NCBI GenBank assembly: GCA_900317545.1
Contig: ONHE01000032.1
Coordinates: 1 to 45,077 of the forward strand
Direction of reading: 5' to 3'
Origin: an uncultured Prevotella sp.
Lineage (GTDB): Bacteria; Bacteroidota; Bacteroidia; Bacteroidales; Bacteroidaceae
Length of the DNA: 45,077 bases
In this document: piece by piece, positions 1 to 7,610 of the stretch
How positions within the stretch are numbered: position 1 is the stretch's first letter
Layout of the letters: each line of letters starts with the position of its first letter
Translations under genes and position numbers: made by a program
The notes under the pieces: model-generated
The model's database searches: none
What the model saw: the letters and a program-made list of their open reading frames with translations, nothing else
Told to the model about the DNA's origin: nothing

Positions 1-135
1 AAGGAGACCTGAATTGTTCATTCCTTCGACCATCTCCTTGGAGTGGCCGTCGACCTGTGTCACGGCATCGCCTCCGTACAGGAGCTGGGCTCCCGTAACA
101 AACCATACCTCAAAGTTCTTAAATGCTTGTACCAT
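1..135 (-). CDS. araA: L-arabinose isomerase, N-terminal fragment
   Basis: Only the first 45 codons lie in the window; the gene continues past base 1. The visible N-terminus contains FEVWFVTGAQLLYG followed by a stretch like the opening strand-loop of AraA (FDNYEVWFVIGSQHLYG in enterobacteria). The enzyme converts L-arabinose to L-ribulose in the cytoplasm, the first step of arabinose catabolism. It lies downstream of araD on the same strand, after a 216-bp gap holding a hairpin and 22-bp repeats, so it may be the last or a late gene of the ara block. No TAnnTTTG element is obvious just upstream. The catalytic glutamates and histidines of the family lie outside the window, so integrity cannot be judged. 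Confidence 0.85.
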   Translation of the reverse strand, partial: MVQAFKNFEVWFVTGAQLLYGGDAVTQVDGHSKEMVEGMNNSGLL

Positions 136-205
136 AATTGATTATTCTTTTTTTGACTGTTGTTATAGATTCCGGCATTGGCGGAGGAAGACTCCGGTCT
201 GCGCG

Positions 206-294
206 GATGATATCTTTTCGAGCTCCGGATGATAGCTCCGGGCGCCCCGGATGATAGCTTTTGGTGACCGGGAGCTATGCTTTGCCGACGGCAT
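206..294. repeat. 22-bp-period intergenic repeat, site 1 (four units)
   Basis: Four consecutive 22-bp units begin at 206, 228, 250 and 272. Three open with GATGATAGCT or GATGATATCT and the fourth with GAGCTATGCTTT. The block GCTCCGGGCGCCC in the second unit recurs exactly in a unit of the copy at 13988-14009. It lies in the gap between araD and araA. No coding potential is seen. It belongs to the same family as the copies at 13966-14053 and 30386-30484. Confidence 0.7.
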
Positions 295-299
295 CCTTC

Positions 300-326
300 A
301 CCTGTGCGCGGAGCGGCTGCACAGGT
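300..326. other. Hairpin between araD and araA
   Basis: ACCTGTGC at 300-307 and GCACAGGT at 319-326 form a perfect 8-bp stem with an 11-nt loop, starting 25 bases after the araD stop. There is no T-run on the minus strand, so it is not a canonical terminator. It could be an mRNA 3'-end stabiliser or processing signal that sets different levels of araD and araA. Confidence 0.5.
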
Positions 327-351
327 AGCTTCCGGGAGATGCCTCCGGCGA

Positions 352-1050
352 TCATTTCTTGGATTGTCCGTAGTAGGCGTTGGGGCCGTGTTTGCGAGAG
401 AAATGCTTCTCCACCAAGAGCGGATTCATCGTTGTCAGCGGGTTGATGCCCAATGAGATGAACGCCATCTTGGCCACCTCTTCGGTCACCACGGCATGAT
501 AGACGGCCTGGCTGGCGTCGCGCCCCCAGGCGAAGGGCCCATGGTTCTTGACTAAGACAGCTGGCGTGTGGACATGGTTGATGCCGCCTTGGCGGAAGCG
601 ATCGACGATGGCTACGCCTGTCTGCAGCTCATATTCGCCCATCTGATCAGCCGTCATGTCCGCCGTGCAGGGAATGGCGTCGTGGAAATAGTCGGCATGC
701 GTCGTTCCGATGTTGGGGATGTCGTGTCCGGCCTGTGCCCATGCGGTGGCGTAAGTGGAGTGGGTATGGACGATGCCTCCTATCTCGGGGAAGCTGCGGT
801 AGAGCACGAGGTGGGTCGGAGTGTCAGATGAAGGGTTCAGTTCCCCTTCTATCACGGCGCCCGTCGCCAAGTCGACGACGACCATGTCGGACGCTTTCAT
901 CCCTTCGTAACTGACGCCTGAGGGCTTGATGACCACCAGGCCCTGCTCGCGGTCGATGCCAGACACGTTGCCCCAAGTGAAGATGACCAAGTTGTGTTTG
1001 ACTAAATCGAGATTAGCCCGAAACACCTTTTCCTTTAATTCTTCAAGCAT
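352..1050 (-). CDS. araD: L-ribulose-5-phosphate 4-epimerase
   Basis: A 232-residue class II aldolase/epimerase family protein that converts L-ribulose 5-phosphate to D-xylulose 5-phosphate, the last dedicated step of arabinose catabolism, feeding the pentose phosphate pathway. Zinc and catalytic residues match E. coli AraD by position: Asp76 in PSSDTPTH, His95 and His97 in GGIVHTHS, and the His of [10 protein letters not shown] at 170. Length is typical (about 230). The start [20 protein letters not shown] aligns with the family N-terminus. It lies 34 bp downstream of araR and upstream of araA on the same strand. The kinase araB is not in the window and would be expected beyond the left edge or elsewhere. 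Confidence 0.95.
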   Translation of the reverse strand: MLEELKEKVFRANLDLVKHNLVIFTWGNVSGIDREQGLVVIKPSGVSYEGMKASDMVVVDLATGAVIEGELNPSSDTPTHLVLYRSFPEIGGIVHTHSTYATAWAQAGHDIPNIGTTHADYFHDAIPCTADMTADQMGEYELQTGVAIVDRFRQGGINHVHTPAVLVKNHGPFAWGRDASQAVYHAVVTEEVAKMAFISLGINPLTTMNPLLVEKHFSRKHGPNAYYGQSKK

Positions 1051-1084
1051 AATGAATGAATGTTTTATGATTGCCGGTCAGCCG

Positions 1085-1762
1085 TCAGAGTTTGAACGTC
1101 GGGTCGGCGGCATACATTTTCTTATTGAAACGATAGAGGGCAGCCCCGCGTTTCGAGCTTTTCTTGTCAATGAGCTCGGTCTTTTCGATAAAATCGATCT
1201 GCTTGATGCGCTTGCGGAAGTTGCGTTTGTCGATCTCTTCATCCAGCACAGCCTCGTAGACATGCTGCAACTGTGTCAGCGTGAAGAGATCGGGCAGGAG
1301 GTTAAAGCTGAGCGGTTCGGTCGAGATCCGTCTGCGGAGGAGCTTGATGGCGTCACGAACCATGATGTTATGGTCCGAATATAGCTTCGGGAGTTCGTCC
1401 ATGTTAACCCACTCCACATCGTGTTCCTCGCGCAGGCTTTCATCGTAATCCTTCACGTTGATCAGTGCGCAGTAGGCCACTGAGATCACTCTCTCGCCAG
1501 GATCACGGTCGATTGCGCCGTAGGCACCGACCTGCTTCATGTAGAGTTTCTTGAGTCCTGTCAGTTCGTAGAGCACCCGGTTAGCAGCATCATCTAAGCT
1601 CTCGGTAGGGGCCACGAATCCTCCGTAGAGTGACCATTCGCCTCGTCCCGGATCCATCTGGCGCTTGCCGACGAGCAATTTCAGTTTTCCATGTTCGAAT
1701 CCGAATACGATACAGTCGACCGAAACCCAGACTTTGGCATATTGTTCATAAAACTCAGTCAT
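1085..1762 (-). CDS. araR: Nudix-type arabinose regulator AraR
   Basis: A 225-residue protein with an N-terminal Nudix-hydrolase-like domain (about 8-145) and a C-terminal winged-helix domain (about 150-222), the layout of NrtR-family regulators. The Nudix box region (about 46-70, GGFVAPTESLDDAANRVLYE) keeps the fold but lacks the canonical RExxEE metal-binding glutamates (RVLYEL here), which fits a ligand sensor rather than a hydrolase. A Nudix-domain AraR is known as the arabinose regulator of Bacteroides, where it also lies next to the symporter and araD. The gene is 29 bp downstream of the symporter. Assignment as AraR rests on this context; sensing of arabinose itself is inferred from the family. 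A plausible operator is the inverted repeat at 4755-4778. Confidence 0.85.
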   Translation of the reverse strand: MTEFYEQYAKVWVSVDCIVFGFEHGKLKLLVGKRQMDPGRGEWSLYGGFVAPTESLDDAANRVLYELTGLKKLYMKQVGAYGAIDRDPGERVISVAYCALINVKDYDESLREEHDVEWVNMDELPKLYSDHNIMVRDAIKLLRRRISTEPLSFNLLPDLFTLTQLQHVYEAVLDEEIDKRNFRKRIKQIDFIEKTELIDKKSSKRGAALYRFNKKMYAADPTFKL

Positions 1763-1791
1763 AGCTATTCATTCGTTTTGAATATTCATTT

Positions 1792-3474
1792 TTACCAGAA
1801 ATACCAATAGAATACGACCGTGATGGCCAAGATGAAACAGCTGTGGATCACATCCCATTTATTCCAGCTGGCGCGCGAAGCTGCTTTTTGTTCCGGCGTT
1901 GCGGTTCCGAAGACAAGTCCTTGGATCTTCTTTTGATCGGGCTCCTTGGTGAAGAGGCTGATGAGGAAGACACAGAGGAGGCAGAAAACAAGCATGCACC
2001 CGCAGAAGAAAAGCCAGTTGAAGTCATAGAAGACCGCCTTGAACCAAGTCTGTGCGGCGTTATCCACGTTCATATAATAGACCTTCGCCCCGAGGCGGGT
2101 CATACCGATGATTAGTCCGATGATCAGTCCCCACTGCCCGGCTTTGGCAGTGGTGCGCTTCCAGGTGACACCCAAGAGGAACACGGCTGCGATGCCAGGA
2201 GCTAACACACTCTGCACATCTTGCAGATAGAGATACAGTACGTCGCCGATGCTGCGCATGATCGGGATCCAGAGAATACCTAAGATCACGATGACCACGG
2301 TAGCTGCCTGGCCGATGCGGACAAGATTTTTCTCCGATGTCTGGGGACGGAGGCGCTTGTAGAAGTCGATCGTGAAAAGCATGGAGGATGAATTGAAGAG
2401 CGACGCCAGTGAAGACATCAGCGCTGCCAAGATGCCGCAGACCACTAATCCTTTCACTCCAGCCGGCAGCAGCTTGGCTACGAGGGTGGGGAAGGCGGCG
2501 TCAGTCACGACCTTTCCGGCTCCGTCGACAGGGAGGAAACCACCACCTTGCTGGATATTGAGCGCATAGGCTATCATGCCGGGAATGAGGAATATGAAGA
2601 CCGGAAGCAGTTTCAGATAAGCACCGAAGATTGTTCCGCGGCGAGCTTCCCGTTCGTTCTTACCCGAAAGGACGCGCTGCACGATGTACTGATCAGTGCA
2701 CCAATACCAGAAACCGATTACTGCGGAACCTACCAAGGCCCCTAACCAGGGATATTGAGGATCGTGGATATTTCGGATGAGGTTGGTCATGTGGTCGCCA
2801 TACTCGTTTACCGTCTGAATCCGACATATGTCCATAAGCTGCTCCCAGCCACCAACGGCCTTCAGACCAAGCACGAGGATGATGGCCGAACCCAGAAGGA
2901 GGATGGGCGTCTGCAGCACGGAGGTGTAGAGAACCGACTTCATTCCGCCAAACACTGTATATAAAGCGGTGATGAGCACCAGTCCTACGGCGGCGATCCA
3001 GAAGAAGTCAATGCCCCACAGTTCCTTGATGCCGAAGACCTGTTGGAACACTAAGCCGCCCGCATAGACGGTCACGGCAACCTTGGTCAGCACGTAGCTG
3101 ATCAGCGAAATGGCTGAAAGGATGGTGCGGCTCTGCCCGTTATAGCGGCGCTCTAAGAACTCGGGCATGGTGTAGACCATACTTCGGTTGTAGAAAGGAA
3201 CGAATACCCAGCCTAAGATCAGAATCATCCAGCCCTGAAACTCCCAGTGTGCCATGGCCATTCCGGAGGCAGCTCCCGATCCGGCAAGGCCGATGAGGTG
3301 CTCGGAACCGATGTTGGAAGCGAAGATAGAAGCGCCGATTGCTAACCATGTAGCATCACGGCCACCGAGAAAATAGTCGGCTGAGTTGTTGTTTTTTTGA
3401 CTGACAACCCAAACGACAATGCCAATGAGAGCCAAACAGAAGACTCCAATGACAAGCCAATCTAATAGTTGCAT
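1792..3474 (-). CDS. araP: Sodium/solute symporter, probable L-arabinose transporter
   Basis: A 560-residue sodium:solute symporter (SSS/SLC5) of the inner membrane, with about 13-14 hydrophobic segments from residue 5 to the extreme C-terminus. It shows the SGLT-like motifs DYFLGGRDATWLAIGAS (about 33) and the FASNIGSEHLIGLAG segment, where SGLT-type proteins bind sugar and sodium. Its nearest relatives by motif are the sugar transporters of Bacteroidetes. Position between an aldose epimerase and araR-araD points to L-arabinose as substrate, which is an inference from context. The start MQLLDWLVIGVF begins directly with the first membrane helix. The next gene upstream, the lipoprotein epimerase, ends 42 bp away, so co-transcription is likely. 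Confidence 0.85.
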   Translation of the reverse strand: MQLLDWLVIGVFCLALIGIVVWVVSQKNNNSADYFLGGRDATWLAIGASIFASNIGSEHLIGLAGSGAASGMAMAHWEFQGWMILILGWVFVPFYNRSMVYTMPEFLERRYNGQSRTILSAISLISYVLTKVAVTVYAGGLVFQQVFGIKELWGIDFFWIAAVGLVLITALYTVFGGMKSVLYTSVLQTPILLLGSAIILVLGLKAVGGWEQLMDICRIQTVNEYGDHMTNLIRNIHDPQYPWLGALVGSAVIGFWYWCTDQYIVQRVLSGKNEREARRGTIFGAYLKLLPVFIFLIPGMIAYALNIQQGGGFLPVDGAGKVVTDAAFPTLVAKLLPAGVKGLVVCGILAALMSSLASLFNSSSMLFTIDFYKRLRPQTSEKNLVRIGQAATVVIVILGILWIPIMRSIGDVLYLYLQDVQSVLAPGIAAVFLLGVTWKRTTAKAGQWGLIIGLIIGMTRLGAKVYYMNVDNAAQTWFKAVFYDFNWLFFCGCMLVFCLLCVFLISLFTKEPDQKKIQGLVFGTATPEQKAASRASWNKWDVIHSCFILAITVVFYWYFW

Positions 3475-3516
3475 TTGGTTGAATTGTTTTTAGTGATTGA
3501 TAGATAGTTGTAGTCT

Positions 3517-4680
3517 CTATTTTGTAGAAAACTTATATGCCACGTGGCTATAGTATTTCTCCCCCGGTTTCAGATATGGAGAGGGGAATTTTTTCTTATT
3601 CGGAGAGTCGGGATACTTCTGGCTTTCGAGGCAGACGGAAACATGCTTCGGATATTTGATGCCATGCTTGCAGGCAATGCCCGTGCCCTGGAAGTTGCCG
3701 GTATAGCACTGTACACCGGGTTCGTTGGTGAACATCTCAAGGTAGATGCCGGTGTTGGGCGCATATAGACTTGCTGCAACCCGGGTGTCGTCACCTTTGC
3801 CGTTCTTCCATGTGTTCAGGCACCAATTGTGGTCATAACCGCCGGCATTCTTGATGTCCTGCCATGAAGTGTCTCCGATAGTCTGATAAAGCGGGTGACG
3901 CTTGGTGAAGTCCATCGGTGTCCCGTACACAGGTTTGATCTCGCCGGTCGTCATGTATGTCGAGTCAGAAGGCGTGTAGTAGTCTGCATTGATGTACAGC
4001 ACCATGTTCGTTCCGGGCTGTGAAAAGTCGCCCGTCAGATTGAAATAGGAATGATTGCACATGTTGATGACGGTCTCTTTGTCAGTGGTCGCCTCAAACT
4101 TACAGTCCAATGTGTTGTTGCAGGTGACGGTATATGTTGCCCTCACCTTGACGTTGCCAGGGAAGTTGTTGTCACCGTCGGGCGAGAGAAGTGATAGGAT
4201 GAGTGTCGTGTCATTGGGCTGATTGGCATCGTAGACCTGATATTGCCATCCCGTCGGACCGCCGTGCAGGCAGTGCCCGTTGTCATTGATCGGAAGCTGT
4301 ATGTGCTTTCCGCCGATCGTGAGTTTGCCTTTGTTGATTCGGTTGGCATAGCGCCCGATCGTGGCCCCATAGTCACTGGGAGAGTTTTTCGTATCGGCAT
4401 ATTGCCTGATATTGTCGTAGCCGAGGACGACATCGACAGGTTTGCCGTTTTTATCCGGTACGCATAGGGATACGACACGACCGCCGAAGTTGGTCATGCA
4501 GACTTCCATTCCGTTCTGATTCTTCAGTATATAGAGCTGTGTTTTCTTGCCATTGATGGTTGAATCGAAGGCTGCTGGATCAAGCCCGGATACTGTGAGA
4601 TTACCGTTCCCTGAACATGCGGAAAGCAGAGCGGTCACAACGCCTGCTGTCATTCTTAAAAAATTAATGCGCTTCATCAA
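3517..4680 (-). CDS. galM: Aldose 1-epimerase, lipoprotein form
   Basis: A 387-residue galactose mutarotase-like protein that interconverts alpha and beta anomers of aldoses. The N-terminus has a signal peptide with lipobox LLSAC (Cys22), so it is probably a periplasm-facing lipoprotein. The family motifs are visible: FGGRVVSLCVPDKNG, GATIGRYANRINKG, the His pair region in NGHCLHGGPTGW, NHSYFNLTGD, GYDHNWCLN and the C-terminal ESQKYPDSPN. It differs from the cytoplasmic paralogue at 7611-8699 mainly by the export signal. As first gene of the ara block it may feed the correct anomer to the symporter. Its upstream region carries a 24-bp inverted repeat. Confidence 0.9.
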   Translation of the reverse strand: MMKRINFLRMTAGVVTALLSACSGNGNLTVSGLDPAAFDSTINGKKTQLYILKNQNGMEVCMTNFGGRVVSLCVPDKNGKPVDVVLGYDNIRQYADTKNSPSDYGATIGRYANRINKGKLTIGGKHIQLPINDNGHCLHGGPTGWQYQVYDANQPNDTTLILSLLSPDGDNNFPGNVKVRATYTVTCNNTLDCKFEATTDKETVINMCNHSYFNLTGDFSQPGTNMVLYINADYYTPSDSTYMTTGEIKPVYGTPMDFTKRHPLYQTIGDTSWQDIKNAGGYDHNWCLNTWKNGKGDDTRVAASLYAPNTGIYLEMFTNEPGVQCYTGNFQGTGIACKHGIKYPKHVSVCLESQKYPDSPNKKKFPSPYLKPGEKYYSHVAYKFSTK

Positions 4681-4717
4681 AAAGATAGATATTAAGTTAG
4701 TAATTTATATTTGGGTG

Positions 4718-4725
4718 TAAATATA
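4718..4725 (-). promoter_or_regulatory. Possible -7 element of the ara block promoter
   Basis: TATATTTA on the minus strand matches TAnnTTTG in all but the final base and lies 37 bp upstream of the lipoprotein epimerase start. No TTTG is found at the right distance upstream, so the promoter is weak or activator-dependent if real. Confidence 0.35.
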
Positions 4726-4754
4726 CGTCTTTTTTGATGAAATCGTATCAGTGG

Positions 4755-4778
4755 CAATTATGTTTTATAGCATAATTG
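4755..4778. promoter_or_regulatory. Inverted repeat, candidate AraR operator
   Basis: CAATTATG at 4755-4762 and CATAATTG at 4771-4778 form a perfect 8-bp inverted repeat with an 8-bp spacer. It lies 75 bp upstream of the first gene of the ara block, just upstream of the possible -7 element, and between that block and the terminator of the galactose block. Symmetry, length and place fit a dimeric regulator site. AraR is the obvious candidate because it is the only regulator in the block. Not compared with any published AraR motif. Confidence 0.5.
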
Positions 4779-4797
4779 TGTTATTTTGACACTTTTT

Positions 4798-4833
4798 AAA
4801 AAAGGCCTGTAGTCAAGTCGACTGCAGGCCTTT
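4798..4833 (-). terminator. Intrinsic terminator after the permease gene
   Basis: AAAGGCCTG and CAGGCCTTT form a 9-bp stem, extended inside by AGTC/GACT around a 5-nt loop. On the minus strand it is followed by six T residues (4803-4798). It begins 23 bp after the permease stop and separates the galactose block from the ara block. Confidence 0.9.
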
Positions 4834-4855
4834 ATAATATAGGTGAAAAAAACGT

Positions 4856-6175
4856 TTAATCTACCGGAATCTCAGGATTGACATTCTTGCTGCCGATGAG
4901 TGCATAGACGAACATGTAACCCATGGAAACGAGCGGGACGATATACGACATCAGGTAGCCGATGTTGTCTGCGAGGAAGTTTTGCAGCAGAGGCATCAAG
5001 CCTCCGCCTACAACCATCATCATGAAGATGCCGGCTGCCTGCGCGGTATATTTGCCCAAGCCTTCTGTCGCAAGATTGAAGATGCTCGTCCACATGATTG
5101 ATGTGCAAAGTCCGCAGAGCACGATAAACATGGCTGCGATGGGCACCTCGACCATCTGGAACGATGATCCGGTGAAGACAGGCATATGAATGAACACGGA
5201 CTTACCTAAGATGATGGCACAGATCAAGAAGATCATACCGAGTCCGTTGGCAATGATCATCAGCGTCCGGCTGGATATTTTGTCAGCCACGAAGGACGTG
5301 CACAAACGGCCGACAAGCATCAGGAACCAGTAGGTTCCGGCCATGAAACCACCGATGGCGGCAGCATTTACAATGCCAGAAACACCCGAGAAGGCTCCGT
5401 TGACGGTATCGGAAATGAAGAAATTCAATGTGCCCGGAATGCCGACTTCAACACCGACATAGAGGAAAATGGCTATTACGCCAAGCACAAAGTGGCGGAA
5501 TGCCCATGGCGTATGCTCGAAGACAGTCTTGTTGGTGGTCTTTCCTATCTCCGGATCAGCAATTGGGATGAAGCACAAGATGATGAATGCAAGTGCGAAA
5601 ACTGTCATTGCTATGTACATCACCAGATTCACATCGACCATCTGGGTTTGTGCTGTGACGGTTCCGATCAATGCGCCGACGAGCATCGGAGTTAGTGTGC
5701 CGCTCAGCGAGTTCAGTGTTCCACCGATCATGTTCAGCTGATTTCCGCGATTTCCACCACCGCCGATGAGGTTCAACATCGGGTTTACGACGGTGTTCAA
5801 CATGCACACGGAGAAGCCCGAAACGAATGCTCCGAGCAGATAAACGGCGAATCCTGTGACCCCCGGATCAAATTTTCCACTGAGGAACTGAATCAATACA
5901 CCGACAAATCCGGTGGCAATTCCGACCAGTGCCGTACGCTTGTAGCCGATCTTTGTCAGCATTTTTCCAGCCGGAATGCCCATGAATAGATAGGCGAGGA
6001 AGTTCATCGCGTTGCCTAACATGCCAATTGTGTTGGCACTGGCACTGTCAGTAAATACATTCTTCCATATCACTCCGATAGGCGCGCCAAGATTTGTGAC
6101 AAACGAAATCATGGCATAAATGAAAAACATTGTTATGATGGCAACAATGCTTCCATTAGTTTTGTTATTGCTCAT
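4856..6175 (-). CDS. gluP: Glucose/galactose MFS permease
   Basis: A 439-residue major facilitator protein with about 12 membrane helices, of the FucP/GluP sugar:proton symporter branch. Early motifs include MISFVTNLGAPIGVIWKN in helix 1 and LFMGIPAGKMLTKIGYKRT, the MFS loop 2-3 signature. Length suits the family (about 410-440). It follows galK on the same strand but is separated by 244 bp that include an intrinsic terminator (6325-6382), so it probably has a separate promoter or is read at a lower level than galK. Clustering with galactokinase and mutarotase points to galactose and/or glucose uptake; the exact sugar cannot be read from sequence. Confidence 0.85.
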   Translation of the reverse strand: MSNNKTNGSIVAIITMFFIYAMISFVTNLGAPIGVIWKNVFTDSASANTIGMLGNAMNFLAYLFMGIPAGKMLTKIGYKRTALVGIATGFVGVLIQFLSGKFDPGVTGFAVYLLGAFVSGFSVCMLNTVVNPMLNLIGGGGNRGNQLNMIGGTLNSLSGTLTPMLVGALIGTVTAQTQMVDVNLVMYIAMTVFALAFIILCFIPIADPEIGKTTNKTVFEHTPWAFRHFVLGVIAIFLYVGVEVGIPGTLNFFISDTVNGAFSGVSGIVNAAAIGGFMAGTYWFLMLVGRLCTSFVADKISSRTLMIIANGLGMIFLICAIILGKSVFIHMPVFTGSSFQMVEVPIAAMFIVLCGLCTSIMWTSIFNLATEGLGKYTAQAAGIFMMMVVGGGLMPLLQNFLADNIGYLMSYIVPLVSMGYMFVYALIGSKNVNPEIPVD

Positions 6176-6324
6176 GTTATTGTGTTATAAATTAATATCT
6201 ATAGATTGTCAGATGCAAAGCACATGTTCCGTGTAGAAAGGTCTGCTTTTTTCGCTTGCTTAACGTGAAATGCGGCTTTTCCGGAGAAATGATTCCGGCC
6301 ATGAAGGCGGACCTGAAACCTCGG

Positions 6325-6382
6325 AAAAAAGAAACCAATCCGTCTTTCATTCTGCACCTTGTGCCATTGTAAAGCCGGATTG
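6325..6382 (-). terminator. Intrinsic terminator between galK and the permease
   Basis: CAATCCG at 6336-6342 pairs with CGGATTG at 6376-6382, with an inner GCAC-CTT-GTGC hairpin (6354-6364). On the minus strand the stem is followed by GGTTTCTTTTTT (6336-6325). It ends the galM-galK transcript before the permease. The rest of the 6176-6324 stretch shows no clear TAnnTTTG promoter. Confidence 0.7.
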
Positions 6383-6419
6383 ATTCTATTCCCTGTGTGC
6401 TGTATCTTTGATAGTCAGT

Positions 6420-7580
6420 TTAGCAAACCTTATGCGAGCCATCGCTGATGACAACGTCATATACGGCAGGTTCGTGTCCGTATTTCGCCGCAAACTTCTC
6501 CTTGGCGTCAGCAATAAACTGATCATACAGCTCGTCCTTGACCAGGTTGATGGTGCATCCGCCGAATCCGCCGCCCATGATGCGGCTTCCGGTCACACCG
6601 TTTTGCCTGGCCAGTTCATTCAGATAGTCGAGCTCTACGCATGATACCTCATATTCTTTGCTGAGTCCTTCATGCGTCTCATACATCTTCTGTCCGACGG
6701 TCTCATAGTCACCACGCTCCAAAGCGTCGCACACTGCGAGCACGCGATCTTTCTCTCCGAGTACGAAGTGTGCACGAGTGTAGTCTTCTTGGCCGACCTC
6801 CTGGCGCACTTCTTCCAATTGTTCCCAAGTGCAGTCGCGCAAAGTTTCGAATTTGGATTCAGGATGTTTGGCGGCGATAGCTTTCACCACGTTTTCACAG
6901 GAGTTGCGCCTGTCATTGTAAGGAGAGCCTTTCAGCTCGTGCTTCACTTTGGAGTCGAGCAGCACTAATTTATATCCCTGCGGATTGAAAGGATAATATT
7001 TGAACTCGCGGCTGCGGCAGTCCAAGCGCATCAGCTTTCCTTCCTGTCCGAAAACAGATGCAAACTGATCCATGATGCCACAGTTGACGCCAATGTATTT
7101 ATGCTCTGTAGCTTGCCCGGCCAATGCGAGATCCCATTTTGAAACCTTATTGTCGCCGAACAGATCATTGATTGCGAAAGCGAAACAGCTTTCCAATGCG
7201 GCAGACGAAGACATGCCGGCACCCAAGGGAACGTCGCCATAGAAAGCGGCATTGAATCCTTTCACTGGTACGCCTAACCCCTTCATTTCCTGCACGATGC
7301 CGTATATGTAGCGGGCCCATGTGGCGCGCGGTCCTTCGGGATCGTCGATCTTGAACTCTACCTTATCTTTTAAGTCGATGGAATAGAGGATCACTGTTTC
7401 CAACCCATTGGGCCTGATCTCTGCCATGATACCTTTGTCAACCGCTCCTGGAAATACAAATCCACCATTGTAGTCAGTGTGTTCCCCGATCAAGTTGATA
7501 CGTCCGGGCGACATATAGATGTTGCCTGTCTTTCCATCAAAGTGCTTAATGAAGCGACTCCTTACATATTCAATATTCAT
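6420..7580 (-). CDS. galK: Galactokinase
   Basis: A 386-residue GHMP kinase that phosphorylates alpha-D-galactose to galactose 1-phosphate, the first step of the Leloir pathway, in the cytoplasm. The galactokinase signature GRINLIGEHTDYNGG is at 26-40, the GHMP ATP motif PLGAGMSSSAALE at 118-130, the catalytic Asp171 in NCGIMDQFAS and the third motif GSRIMGGGFGGCTINLV at 331-347. Length equals the family norm (about 385). It follows the cytoplasmic mutarotase by 30 bp, so substrate anomer supply and phosphorylation are probably co-expressed. galT and galE are not in the window. Confidence 0.97.
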   Translation of the reverse strand: MNIEYVRSRFIKHFDGKTGNIYMSPGRINLIGEHTDYNGGFVFPGAVDKGIMAEIRPNGLETVILYSIDLKDKVEFKIDDPEGPRATWARYIYGIVQEMKGLGVPVKGFNAAFYGDVPLGAGMSSSAALESCFAFAINDLFGDNKVSKWDLALAGQATEHKYIGVNCGIMDQFASVFGQEGKLMRLDCRSREFKYYPFNPQGYKLVLLDSKVKHELKGSPYNDRRNSCENVVKAIAAKHPESKFETLRDCTWEQLEEVRQEVGQEDYTRAHFVLGEKDRVLAVCDALERGDYETVGQKMYETHEGLSKEYEVSCVELDYLNELARQNGVTGSRIMGGGFGGCTINLVKDELYDQFIADAKEKFAAKYGHEPAVYDVVISDGSHKVC

Positions 7581-7610
7581 AAATCAATTATTAAAAAGCT
7601 AATAAAAATA

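Noticed and set aside
133-140. CATAATTG at the araA start as a second operator half-site.
   Set aside because: No matching CAATTATG lies at the right spacing; the match overlaps a start codon and is probably chance.
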